Assembly (NCBI GenBank): GCA_013423325.1
Contig: BLJB01000016.1
Coordinates: 124,001 to 188,000, forward strand
DNA length: 64,000 bases
Direction of reading: 5' to 3'
Source: Usnea hakonensis
Taxonomy: Eukaryota > Ascomycota > Lecanoromycetes > Lecanorales > Parmeliaceae
Below are positions 11,497 through 22,998 of the stretch, one piece after another. Within the stretch, counting starts at the first letter, position 1; each line of letters begins with the position of its first letter. The notes under the pieces are model-generated. The model searched no databases and had not been told where the DNA came from. It saw only the letters and a list, made by a program, of their open reading frames with translations. The translations under genes were made by a program, and so were the position numbers.

Positions 11497-13718
11497 TCAT
11501 TCCAATCGTCTCTGCCCATCAAAGATCTCCGGGTTCATATACGTGGTCATACTCAACGTTCCCTTTTGAAAGCAACAACTGATATAGGTCTGCAGTCCTA
11601 CCCTCTCCTCCAACGTCCTATGCGTCGCCAAGCTCTCCAACACTCGCATGTAACCTTCCGTGTACTGCCCTCGGCCCCTGTCCTTCATCCATTGTGTCAA
11701 GCCGTGCGCTATGCTTCGATCGTCTTTCCCATACCGACGCGTCGGGAGGTAGAACTTGATGTCCGGGAGGGAAGACCCGGGCGCAATGTCAAAGTAGTAC
11801 ATGTATCCCTCGACGAGGTGTTGGTCTTCGGTAAAGTGGCTCACCGCATAGCCTTGCGTGGCCGGAAGGTCTGCCGCAGAGGGGAAATCCGATGGTAGAG
11901 AGAGCACAAGTTTAATCAGCTCTTCAAGCTCCTCTAGGCCCTTTTCAACACCTTTGATCTTACCGCCCATGGTCATGATGCGGCGGACGCTGTTGAAGGA
12001 CGTGTGTGGGGTCTGAACGTATAGCTTCAGTCGTGACTCGCTGGGCTTAACGCAGTCGATCGCCAACATGAACGGTTGTAGCAGCGAGCCTTCAGGATCC
12101 GTCTTACAGAATTGCATCACGCCGTCCATCGTGGTGCTTTCGGGCGCGGCGCCCTTGACTGCGTCGGCCCAGACGTCCATCGGAGGTGGTCCGTTCATTT
12201 GGCCGATTTTCTTCGGGCCGAAATACGCTTTGATGGAAAGGCCGCCTTTTAAAAACTCGAAAGCCAAGGCAAGAGTCGACACGAGGCGGCCTTCGGTTTG
12301 CGTGGCGTAAGATTCTTTGTCGGTGTCAAAAAACGCGTTTGCGAAATGGCGGAACCATTTCAGGTCCAAACTTGGCATCACTTTGCTGAGTTGGTATAGC
12401 ATCTCCTTTGTCGAGTCTTGGTTCAGAGGATCGAGGACTGTGCCCGCAAAATTTCCAATCGGCTCCATCGTGTAGCGCACATCTGGCGCCCCACCTTGGA
12501 TGTTCCATTTCCAGCTATATTCGATGGGAGTACCATCAACAGTGAGAAGGGATTTCCATTTTGGGCTCCCATTAAGCGGCAAGCGGGGCCCAAGGCGGGG
12601 TACGATAACGTGGTAATAGAAGATCATGGCTTCATAGGATTCATAGGGGCTGTAGTCGGCTTCGGAGAAGAGAGTCGCTAGGTGCATACCGGTTAGCTGC
12701 CACCAGTAGTCGAGATCGGCGTTACGATGTGGGAGCCAACGGGATGCCATGGCCCAGAGGGATGTTGGTTTGGTCGATAGGCAGCCGGTGACGGCTGAGC
12801 CTGCGTTTGCGTTTACAGCGCTGCTGTTCATCGCCCGTGATGGCTGAAAAGGGACATGGAGATTAGCACAGGGCATAAATTGGTGCTGCGAATCCGACAG
12901 CTCACCTCTTCGAAGCCCACAGCCAACATCTCACTGGCCCGATTGAGAGCAACATTTCCGTTGACCGCTGTGTCCTCATTCACAGTGGCGTGGCCGTTTG
13001 GCTGCACAGCTCCACTCGCCTTCTCCTCCCTCGTATACTCCTTCTCCAACGCCCCCAGATCCGCCTCGATCTTATTTCCCCCAACCACCACATCTTTACA
13101 CCCCAGCAGCACGAACAGAATCCTCCCACACTCCGTACCGCCCCCGGAAATATTCTCCCATTTATGCACCGTGGCACGCTGTACGAGTATGTCCCCACGT
13201 CTAAGAACCCGAGATTCTCCGGAATCTAACGTGAGTCTGAACTCGCCCTCTAGAATGACTCCGTAGTCGATGGTTATGACGCCGTGGGGGATGGACTCGA
13301 GGCCAGGGCCAAAATCCATCATGCGGACGACAGAGCCGTTGGGGATGTTGAGAGCGGGCTACGGTGAGAGAAGAGGGATATTAGACGTAATCACGGTTCC
13401 TCGCAGACTGATGCGCAGGTAGGAATTCCAGCAAGTATACTAACAATGGAATTTCGAAGACGCTCAATTACATACCTCATTCTCCTTCGCAAATTCGATA
13501 TCGACATCATTGTTCAAATCAACCGGCGTTTCTCTTGTTGAATATATTATATTCATGACCGCCTGTTTCTCCCCCATGACACGGTGATGTTCTCCATGAT
13601 CCGAAGTGTGGAAATAGCCCTTACCATCGAGACCATGGGATGTGATGAAACGTTCCGTATTTCGAAGACCTGGGGCAGGGTAGCCTTTCGTGATGGTGTT
13701 GATTGCCCCTGTTGCCAT
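11497..13718 (-). CDS. Predicted cupin-DMATS prenyltransferase fusion
   Basis: Three exons in phase 0 (13718-13476, 13358-12906, 12843-11497) give 680 aa. Residues 1-232 form a cupin-type protein: GYPAPGLRNTERF, then after intron 1 DFGPGLES, LEGEFRLTLDSGESRVLRRGD and ATVHKWEN. A linker follows that is rich in Asn, Ala and Val. Residues about 237-680 are an aromatic prenyltransferase of the DMATS type: WWQLTGMHLATLF, SPYESYEAMIFYYHVIVPRLG, and TPIEYSWKW with the Glu that normally binds the aromatic acceptor. The 62-nt intron at 12905-12844 has perfect GT-AG ends and joins the two parts in frame. Without splicing, the cupin would stop at 12828, overlapping a prenyltransferase ATG at 12831. Two genes with alternative ends are therefore possible. 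The start is placed by alignment with the cupin paralogue at 32795; an in-frame ATG at 13739 adds 7 residues. It is divergent from the monooxygenase gene. Confidence 0.72.
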
Positions 13719-14641
13719 ATCGCAGAATTCCTGTGACACGTCGACGGGAAGCGGAGGGCGATATCCTTTTATTGCTCTTTAGAAGTGTGCTCTAGTGATA
13801 CCGAATTAACACTTCGGCTACTGTCCTCTTCCCTCAATTGTAGTGTAACTCTTTCGACAATGCTACGCTACGCAAGGGAGAAAAAGAGCGGAAGGGTATC
13901 CCCCCTTTTCGCGGGCAATATCAGTCTCAACAAATGGCGAAAACCACGCGCGCTGGGCCGTGGCGCAGGTCAGAGATGCCATTGAAAATGAGCAATGTAT
14001 CCACTTAGGCATAGCTAAGTGTGAAAGGATGCTGACGCAAAGATGATGATTCTTAGGGTGTCATGCATACATCATTAGCGGCATTATAGTGACAGGCTGG
14101 TATCTTTGTTGTAGGTACCTGACAACTCCAACCCCGGCCTTTCTCGCGCTAGTTGACGCCAAGGCAAAGCAGGTATCTGACCCTGACAGCATTAGCTTGG
14201 CTCTCTGCTGACTCAGTAGGTACCTATGTTGGCAAAAAAAAAGGAACATCTGGCTGGGATGCTCGGTTCCACTTGGGCTATGTTGTGTAAGGTATGCAGC
14301 TGCCGTTTCTTACGGGATTGCCGCCTTGGTATCTGTATGCACGTCAGGTCATTGCTTGCGCTACTTTTGCTGCTTGGCCATTGGATTCTCCTTTGTCATT
14401 TCAATCAGGATACAATGCACATGGCAGTAGTGATTATCAATTTTCATTCGATCGGTTGGTCGCTTTGAACCTTGTTCTACCTGAGTCTGAGTCGAAGCTC
14501 CCTCTTGCTGGTATTCCAATGACATTAGCTACGGCTTGCTTCCACACTGATTTATTTTTCAATCTTTCCCTGTAGCGACCTACCGGAGCATCTCTACCAG
14601 ACCCAGAAACGACGAAAATTTATCAAAGACAACGTGACATT
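13719..14641. promoter_or_regulatory. Divergent promoter region with two AGGTACCT palindromes
   Basis: About 900 bp between the divergently read cupin-DMATS and flavin monooxygenase genes. It contains two exact AGGTACCT palindromes (14113-14120 and 14218-14225) about 105 bp apart. No gene is supported, apart from a possible short leader exon of the monooxygenase ending near 14577. A shared control region is inferred from the gene arrangement. Confidence 0.45.
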
Positions 14642-16993
14642 ATGCTTACTCGTGAGCCTCCCGATTATGAAGTGCCAAAACAGTTCCATTCGGAGCAGCA
14701 TCATATTAGAATCATCCATGTCGGTGCCGGGGTATCCGGTTTGTTGACGGCGTACAAGGCAAAGAGATATCTCCAGAACTACGAGCTGGTTTGCTATGAA
14801 AAGTACGCTGCTTAGGCTACTTTCTGTCTTTAAAGAGATGTCAAACTTCCTAGATCGCTTGCTCATATGTATCAGAAATCCGACAATTGGAGGGACGTGG
14901 TGGGAGAACAGGTGAGCAGCTTTTTCGGCTCGCCACTTCTATTGCCAAGTGAGTACGACATTTTACTGACAGAACCGCTAGGTACCCGGGATGCGCCTGC
15001 GACGTACCCAGCCACTCATACACACTCACCTTCGAGCCGAATACAGAATGGAGCGGCTTCTACGCTTTCGGCAATGAAATCCAGGCATATTTCGAAAGAT
15101 TCTACAAGAAATATGAGTTACAGCCGTACATGAGATTCAACACCAAGGTAATATCGGCTGAATGGTATGAAGAGAGAGGAGAGTGTATGTAGCTAGGCTA
15201 ATCGGCATGACCTTGAAAAGAAGTTGAAACTGACATCTATTCTCTCAAGGGAAGGTAGAGCTGGAAAAGGGCGGCGAGACTCTCACTGATTGGTGTAATG
15301 TGTTGATTAATGGCTCTGGACCCATCAACAAGTGGAAATGTAAGGCGTTGCAGTTGTTTTTTGGCAAAGCAAAGGGCTTATCCTTTCCTAGGGCCCGTCA
15401 TAGAGGGAATCGAAACATACAAGGGAGCTCTCGTTCACACATCAAATTGGTCTTCTAACATCGACTGGAAGGGAAAGCGCGTCGCCGTCATAGGGAGCGG
15501 ATCGAGTTCTGTCCAAGTGGTGCCGCCGCTAGCTGAAGGTTAGACAACCATTAATCACAGTCTTAAAGGCCGGGTATTTCGAATACTAATACCCCATCCC
15601 CCAGGCTGCGATTCCCTCACCGTATTTGCCCGAAACTCGACATGGATCGCTCCACAGATGGGGTCTCAAGACGTCAAGATTCTGCCGGCCGACTCGGAAC
15701 AGGCTTCAAAGCCCGCCGCAGCCGGGAAGCATCAGTATACTGAAGAAGAGAAGGAAAAGATGCGCACGGATCCGGATGCATTCCTGAAATACCGGAAGGA
15801 GGTCGATGGCGCTCTACAAAAGGGGTTCTCTGTATTTCTACGGGGCAGTGAGCTCAACATTGCCGCGAAGAAGGGCATGGCGGAAATGACTCGTGCGAGG
15901 ATTGGTCCCGGTCACGAGGATCTGAAGGAGAAATTCATCCCCAAATGGTCGCCTGGCTGTCGGAGGATGACAGTAGGTGGATCGCATTCAGATTTGAGCT
16001 GCATAGAGCTAAGCAATCTTGAAATATAGCCAGGTGAAGGGTACCTCGAGGCACTCACAAAAGACCGTAAGATTCGACCTTTCTTCATGTCGTGTCTCAT
16101 CGCTGACCTCACGCAGATGTGTCCGTTATATCCGACGAACTGGTGAGGTTCAAGGAGGACGGCTTGGTGACTGCCGACGGAAAAGACTATGAGTTTGACA
16201 TCATTGTCTGCGCCACGGGTTTCGACGTTGCGTTTGCGCCGCATTTGTTAGTAGCGACTTTTCTCGGTTTCCTTTTATAGACTACTAATATATCAAACAG
16301 CAAAGTGACTGGCGTCAACGGCGTAGTGCTGCAGGAAGAGTGGGCCGAGGTGCGTCGTTCTGATGAAATAATGATTGGACACGCAAGATGTCCTAACACC
16401 GCTGCAGTACCCCAACATCTACCTCAGCGTTGCAAGTCCCAATTTTCCCAATTACTTCACAGTCGGCGGACCGACCGGCAACTGGGGCCAAGGATGCGTC
16501 CTCGTATCCGTATGTCATCTCATAATTTCTCCCCTCCAGATCTTCAACCCCCTCCATTTATCCCTCGTCAAACCCACTAAATCCCTCACAGCACGAAACC
16601 CAAGTCGAATACGCCATGCAATGCTGCGCCAAGATCGCGGACGAGAACCTGCACTCCCTCAACGTCCACCAATCGCCCACAACGCAGTACCTCGAGTACA
16701 GCCGCAAGTGGCACGACGCCAAATCCGTCTGGGCCGAGGACTGCCGCTCGTGGTACAAAGACAACAAACCCCATGGACGCATCCAGCTCTGGTGCGGCAG
16801 CATGCTGCATCTGCTCAAGACGCTGCGGACGCCGCGGTGGGAGGACTACGGCATCAAGCGGAGGGATGGGAACATGTGGGCGTTTTTGGGCAACGGGAGG
16901 ATCGAGCTGGAGGTGGAGGGGGAGAAGGGGAGGGAGGTCGATTGGGCGCCGTATGTGAGGACTGAGGATGTGCCGTGGTCGTTGGAGTTGTGA
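14642..16993 (+). CDS. Baeyer-Villiger-type flavin monooxygenase
   Basis: Many exons (introns at 14803-14875, 14912-14981, 15185-15249, 15340-15391, 15539-15604, 15973-16029, 16067-16116 and three more to 16588) splice in frame into a class B flavoprotein monooxygenase. Seen in order: an FAD Rossmann motif (HVGAGVSGLL), NPTIGGTWWENRYPGCACDVPSHSY, the Baeyer-Villiger fingerprint in the form YKGALVHTSNW, an NADPH Rossmann motif (VIGSGSSSVQ), and CATGFD. The C-terminal domain ends WSLEL. Such enzymes insert oxygen next to a ketone or hydroxylate aromatic acids, using NADPH and O2. The start is uncertain: 14642 is the first ATG in the coding frame, but an upstream exon may splice at 14577. It is divergent from the prenyltransferase gene, so co-regulation is plausible. 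This enzyme type is not in the salicylaldehyde clusters I know. Confidence 0.88.
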
Positions 16994-17872
16994 GTGAATG
17001 GTGGGCGGAATACTTATAGACAAACCAAAACCCCAACTACACAATAGTCTAAATAGATTGAATGAATCTGAGTACGAGGAGCATTGGGCATCAAAGACAG
17101 AGCAAACGTAGAGTAAGACCTTCACCCTTTCCAAAATGCCACTGTGGCCCAAAGCCTCACTCAGTATAATTAGGTACTTTGCCTGACATAACCTAGCCTT
17201 ACGTAACCAACGCCTTACTCATCGACTGATTATAAATCGTCAAACAACCCCCCCTTAAAAAAAAACCAATCAATCCAGCCCCAATAACTCCCATCATCTT
17301 ATCTCAACCCCACAACCCCCATCCTCCCTCCTTTCCTTGCAAAACTAAAAACAGTAGACAGAGCAGCAATACCAGCAGCACCGCAGCCTGCCGGATCTAA
17401 TATGATAAACTGTGTGTGTGCGTGCGTGCGTTTATAGTGCAGGGAGAGAAGAGAAGAGAAGACAGGAAGGATGTTTTTTTTGGGGGAAGAGGGAGGAAGG
17501 GGAGGATGAATTTGGAGGAATAAATGCAGTTCTGTCCTCGTGATTCTGCGGACTGAAGCATTATCGGCGATTGGGCCATGGTGGATGGACGCTTTGAGTA
17601 AAAATAGATGAAGAGAACAATCTACTGCGTTTCGTTTTTGCATGCATTGATATTGTGCTGTTAAAGAGTAGGGAGAGATTGGGACAGGACCGGAGGTCTG
17701 GTCTGTCAAGAGAGAGCCTTTTCACCACTTCCTTGATCGGATTAGGGGTTGAAGAAGGGGCTTAAGAGAGAAGTGATATAGTAAATAACCAAGACGTAGT
17801 TCATGTGTGTCTGCATAACAAGTCCTAGAGAACTGATATCCACCTCACCAATCGAGATCTAGATGCATGGCC
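16994..17872. other. Intergenic, convergent 3' regions, GA/CT-rich
   Basis: About 880 bp between two convergent genes. A purine-rich stretch with short GT and GA runs lies around 17410-17520. The open frames here (17299-17709 -) are low-complexity and have no motif. Nothing functional is recognised beyond the two transcript ends. Confidence 0.4.
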
Positions 17873-18974
17873 TCATCTTAGGTAATCCCCCTTGTGTTTC
17901 CCCGTCATCTCTTTATTCTTCAAGCTACTCAGAACCCCTTCCACATTAGCAAACGAAAGTTCTTTCAAAGTCTCGCCCCACACTCGCTTTGCTAGAGCGT
18001 CACCCTTCTGGCCTGCCAGTTGGTGCGGGAACCTTGGAAACCAAGGTCAGTGATTTGCCAGTAACGAAACAAGGATTCCGAACTCACGGGTAAAGAGCGC
18101 AATCGCTCAGGAACCGTCCATGAGACTCTGGTCCCTGCACAACCGCCGCATCCACCAGCGTGCGCGCTCCAACGGACGTCGATCGGCCGATCATACGTTT
18201 GATCATTGTGAATACCGCACCTACAACGGGTAATTGGTCCGTGGCTTCCACGTGCAGTCCTGACCCGTAGCAAAAACCAGGGTTGACGAGGTTGACAACT
18301 GCCTTGTGACTGGACACGATACTGCATATTTCAATCAAGGCAACCACTTGTAGGAGCTTCGAAGTATAGTATCGCTCTTGCATGTCGAAGTATCTCGGAT
18401 TTTTGAAGGCGGGGAAGATTGGATCTTCCTTCTGCTCCTTGAAAGCGGCCCACTCGGCGGTCTCGGAGCTGACGATGCTGAGGGTACCGGGCCTGGAGCG
18501 AGAGCTGTCTTTCTTGTCGAGGATGGGGATGAGCTGGATGGCTAAGAGAACGGTCGAGAGGTAGTTGACTTGCACGACCTCGTCATGGCCCGTCGCTGGG
18601 TTGATCTCCAGTACCGGTTTAAAAAGGCCCGCGTTCAAAATCACAAAGTCCAGCCTCGGGAGCGTCGCACATTTTCGGGAGAATTGGCTGATGCTCTCGT
18701 AGTCGCTCATATTGAGATCCCAGACTTCAACCTTGGCACCAGGGGCCTCTCGGGCGAGCTCGATGCGGGCATTGTCGCCTTTCTCTTTATTGCGGACGGC
18801 AAGGATAAGATGACTCAGGCCAAGTTCAAGGAGTTGGCGAGAAGCTTCAAACCCTATTCCAACATTGGAGCCGGTGACGATGCCGGTCTTTCCGCGCAGA
18901 TTGCTCTTCTGAGGGCTGGCTTTGGGTGGAGTAAGGAAGAATTGGCGATATAGGAATTTGAGTGTCTGGCTCAT
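17873..18974 (-). CDS. Short-chain dehydrogenase/reductase, retinol-dehydrogenase-like (SDR-1)
   Basis: Two exons (18974-18088, 18032-17873) give 348 aa. The NAD(P) motif TGSNVGIG is near residue 38. RLDFVILNAG follows (the NAG helix motif). The catalytic region has SIVSSETAEW and YYTSKLL, so the active Tyr-x-x-x-Lys is present; VNPGFCYGSGL comes after it. This is the subtype often found beside fungal PKSs, acting on a carbonyl or alcohol of the polyketide. The start was set at the MSQTLKFLYRQF methionine because that N-terminal helix is usual for the subfamily; an upstream in-frame ATG at 19016 would add 14 residues. It is related to SDR-2 (22999-24133), same strand and similar architecture, suggesting either an old duplication or paired oxidation/reduction steps. 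Confidence 0.9.
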
Positions 18975-19705
18975 GGTGATAGTGAAGGCGTGAAATGGCA
19001 AGGGAGAATGAAGCAATTGTTGTCCATAGATGGATCTGTTTGATTCGCGAAAAGGTTACTGCCATGTTTCGGCTGGGCGACAAGCAAAGGATTGGTTGAT
19101 TCATCATACTACCAATGGTGAGTAAAGTAGAAGGAGAAGATGTCAGAAGACTGCATGAGATGAGATGAGATGACAATAGGGTCATCCTTGGCCCTTGGTC
19201 CTTGAGAGCGGTGGCAAACTGATATTGGAGATAAAAGGTCTGCCAATGACTTTTCTAGGAGGCTGACCTGTAAGCTGTCATGAAGGCGCATCAAGGCGCA
19301 AAACCAAAAATCTTACTGGCGTTGTCTCAGTCTCGGTCAGAATTGAATGCAGCTAAAAATTACCAACTTGTCATCATGCAAGGTACAACAGTACATGTAA
19401 GATAACTTATTGTTCCAACGCCAAGACCCTCAAAGTTGAAAAGGCACATCAAGATAAGGTAGGTAAGGTCATTAAGTCTGACCCAACGTGCATAAATGGG
19501 ATTGGAAAGGGACATACTGGATCGACCATGCCATGAGTCTTTGTCATCCAGGCCTTGTTGACCATGTGAGCGGATTGACAGGTAAAGTCAAGTACAATCT
19601 TTGCAGGCTCATAATACACTCGAATTAAGCTCAAGTTGGTGGAGGCTTGGGTTTTGTACACGGTGCTGCTCCCTGACACACTTCGGACAGTACCCAGAGC
19701 CAAAC
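18975..19705. promoter_or_regulatory. Divergent promoter region, SDR-1 / P450-1
   Basis: About 730 bp between divergent genes. A short GATGA tandem lies near 19154-19172. No gene is recognised, and no TATA box close to either start is convincing. Confidence 0.4.
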
Positions 19706-21496
19706 ATGATTCCATTTCTTCAAGGTTTATCTCTCTGCTTTGGTCTCGTCGCCGTCTATACTCTCTATCGTGGCATCTACAACAGATATTTTCATCCCCT
19801 GCGGCATTTTCCAGGCCCCTTCTGGGGCTCCGTATCCGACTTTTTCAAGTTGTGGATATTGCATACAAAGCAAGCTCACACGCTTGGTCTCAAGTACCAT
19901 GAGAGATATGGACCCGTGGTTAGAGCCGCGCCCAACTTGTTGGCGGTGAATGATCCGTTGCTTCTACCGCAAATTTACCATCGACGGGTGGACAAGACGG
20001 ATGTCTATACCACTGGTGTGTTGGGCGAATTGGCTCCTCCGTTTCAGACCATCAAGCATGAAGACCATGCTGCAAAGAGAAAGCGCGTCGCAAATTCAGT
20101 AGGTGGCATCAACCTGTATCTCCCACCACCGATGCTTACTCCCTCGCTCCTCGATACTTAAGACAATATCAACTACTAAAGTCTTCAAGTTTACACTTAC
20201 AAATCTTAAGCCCCTTGAGGGACAAATCGATGCCCGAGTGGTCCAATGGACGTCTGTACTAGATGATAAATTTGCTCGAACTGGTAAGAAGTTGGACTTT
20301 GCCCAGTGGTCCCAGTATGTCTACCGTTTCATTGCCCCCATAGGCACTACTTCGCTGATACCTGTAGATGGTTTGCATATGATACCATTTGCCAGCTTTC
20401 GTTTGGCGAACCTTTAGGATTTGTAAAAGAAGGACGTGACATTGAAAATCTAATCGGTAACTTTCATGACATGGCGCCGTTCGCTGCTGTTGTCGGCGCG
20501 CTCCCATGGCTTGCAAGGCCATTCCTGGAGAATCCTTTGACCCGACGCTTCGCTATGCCCAAGCCTGGAGATGGTAGCGGGACTGGGAAGATTATGGCGG
20601 TAAGGCCAATGTACCCAACAGGTGGAAACTGAAATGGTTCCTGATTTCACATGCTGAGCAAAGATAGTTTAGAGACAAGCTTCTCGAACAACGACTCGAA
20701 GACCCCAAAGCCTCTCAAAGAGGTGACTTTCTAGACAACATACTCGCCTCCAAGAACGCCGACGGCACCCCGATCACTGTCGATGAAGTCAAGACGGAAT
20801 GCTTTGTGCTCATGGTTGCTGCCTCTGACACAACCGCTGCCTTCTTCTGTGGCTTCGTCCGATACGTCGTGCAAACGCCCGGAGTCTACGAGAAGCTCAC
20901 GGCCGAAATCGACGACTTTGACCGACGCGGCTTGCTCAACCAACCAGTCCCTCTCTTCGAACAGGTCAAACAGATGCCGTACTTCAAAGCATGTCACTTG
21001 GAGGTGACTCGGGTGTACCCGTCCACGCCGATGATCATCCCACGATACGTCTCGGAAGGCGGCATGGACCTGTACGGCCTACATGTGCCTGCGGGGGCGG
21101 AGATTGGCGCGAACCCGTACGTGATCCAGCGAGACAGGAAGATGTTTGGCGAAGACGCCGACGTGTTCCGCCCTGAACGATGGCTGGAAGACGAGGCCAG
21201 AGCGGCGCAGATGGAGAAGCATATCCTTACCTGGGGTTATGGGACGAGGGTTTGTCTTGGCAAGAACATCGCGTTGATGGAGACGTATAAGCTCATGGTC
21301 CAGGTGATTGCGATGATCCCAAAACTTCCTCGTGGCGTTCTGCTGACTTGGCCGACGCGATTAGTTTTTCCGAGTATTCCAACCGAGCATCCACGACAAT
21401 GACAAGGTGTGGAGGGCGGAAAACCTCGCTCTACTCGTTCACTGGGACATGTGGATCCATATCAAGGGACGAGGGTCCAAGGCAGAGGCCTCTTGA
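19706..21496 (+). CDS. Cytochrome P450 (P450-1), pisatin-demethylase-like
   Basis: Five exons (19706-20098, 20190-20314, 20368-20599, 20668-21303, 21365-21496) splice in frame to 505 aa. An N-terminal membrane anchor (FLQGLSLCFGLVAVYTLYRG) is followed by the Pro-rich hinge HPLRHFPGP. The I-helix reads MVAASDTTAAFF, the K-helix ExxR is EVTR, and the PERF-type motif is FRPERW. The haem loop is WGYGTRVCLGKNIA, with the Cys ligand present and Trp where Phe is usual. Family knowledge: a haem-thiolate hydroxylase of the ER membrane that needs a P450 reductase. In comparable salicylaldehyde pathways a P450 hydroxylates the aromatic ring before prenylation; assigning that role here is inference. The second intron uses a gtatgt donor that overlaps a readable frame. 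Confidence 0.93.
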
Positions 21497-22998
21497 ATTA
21501 AATACCGCAATAGACGTGTCGATGGTATTTTTTTTTCACCCTTTGGAGAATATAAATGCAAAATCAAGCTCGAACATACTCTGCCATCTTCCTCAGTAAT
21601 TCCGAAAAGTATTCCCCCTTGGTCCAATCATAATTCTGACCCCTTGTCCCTCAAACCAGAAAGTCGTCCTTTGTTCGTTTTGAACAAAACAGCGCACGCA
21701 AAAACGGACCTACAGAAGTGTAGACCGGTTCTACAGAAATCAAATGATTTGTTACCGTAATTGAAAAAGCATCGTGCCACACCAAATACCTCTTTCCGTA
21801 GCCAAGCAGGGAGGGGAAACTGCAACACGTTGTTTCACCATCACATCCCCCACCCCTTCTCAATACCTAGAAAGAAAATTCTCCTCTTACAATACATCCG
21901 TGCGCTGGACTACACACACACACGCTTCATACAAACCTAAGGTACGAACGAAAAAAAAAAAAAAAAGAGCGCATGGCACGGCACGGCACGCCTGTCATCT
22001 CATGTCCGAGTCCAATTCAGGAAAAGGGAAGCGAGGGTTGGTAGTAAAAAAAAAAAAAAACATGGCCCACGCTAATTCATTTACCCGTCATTCCCTCACC
22101 AAAATTTGCATTGCGGCACGGAAGATCAGCCAAAAAAGACTAATTTGGCCACGTGGCCATGTCTTGGGTTCCACTTTTACCGGCCCTCGGATCGGAAGGA
22201 AGGAAGGAAGGAATGCGCGCTAGACTAGCGCCTGACTGCATGTAAAGTAACGTTACCTTGCTTTATGCAATGCAATGCAATGCGGGTCAGGTCACGTACT
22301 ATTAACTTTACGGAGTACATAATTTCCACTTCGCAACGATGGATCGGTTTGGGTTAGGAGAGGTAGGTAGGTAGGTAGGTTACTAGGGATTGATGCAAGT
22401 GGTTTGATCTGGGTTCTCCGTCCCCTGGAGACGAAGGGGAGGTGTTTGAAATCTAGGTCTGTGGATGGGGATATTCAAGAGGCATTGATTGATCTCCCTG
22501 GATCCTGTCCTGTTCAACGTGTATTTCGGGTAGAACCCCTGACCACTGCCAAGTGAAGGATGGGAACCCATGAAACCACATAGCCGAAATTATTGCCAAT
22601 CCAACAATGAGACCATATAACCGAAATTCAATTGATCAATTCAACAGGAGGGCAAGGGTGAGCGGAGAATGCATCTAGAGTTTCGGACGATCAACCTATT
22701 TATCGGACATTTTTACGAGTTGAATTGAGGCGCGTGATCAGCGCTTGTCAGAGTCTGGAAGTCACCTTCATTGTTGCTTCTGCTAGGCCATGCAGGCAAT
22801 TTTGAACGGATGATGGCTTGAGGCAGGCAGTGATGATCGAGATCATTTCATAGCCTCGTGCAAGCAAGTATTATAGGGCTAGACAAACTTCATCACGCTC
22901 CCTCAAGCACCTCAAGCTCGAGACTATCACTCGTTATTCATGAACTGAACTCCCCCTCGTGCCACTGGTAGACGGCATCGTTGTGTCCGCCCCTGAGC
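21497..22998. other. Intergenic with microsatellites
   Basis: About 1.5 kb with no supported gene. It holds poly-A runs (21952-21966, 22047-22061), a GGAA repeat (22193-22213), a TGCAA repeat (22265-22284) and a GGTA repeat (22359-22379). Open frames here are built from these repeats. Confidence 0.5.

Noticed and set aside
16586..17152. 188-codon open frame on the minus strand
   Set aside because: It is antisense to the 3' part of the flavin monooxygenase and has low-complexity composition.
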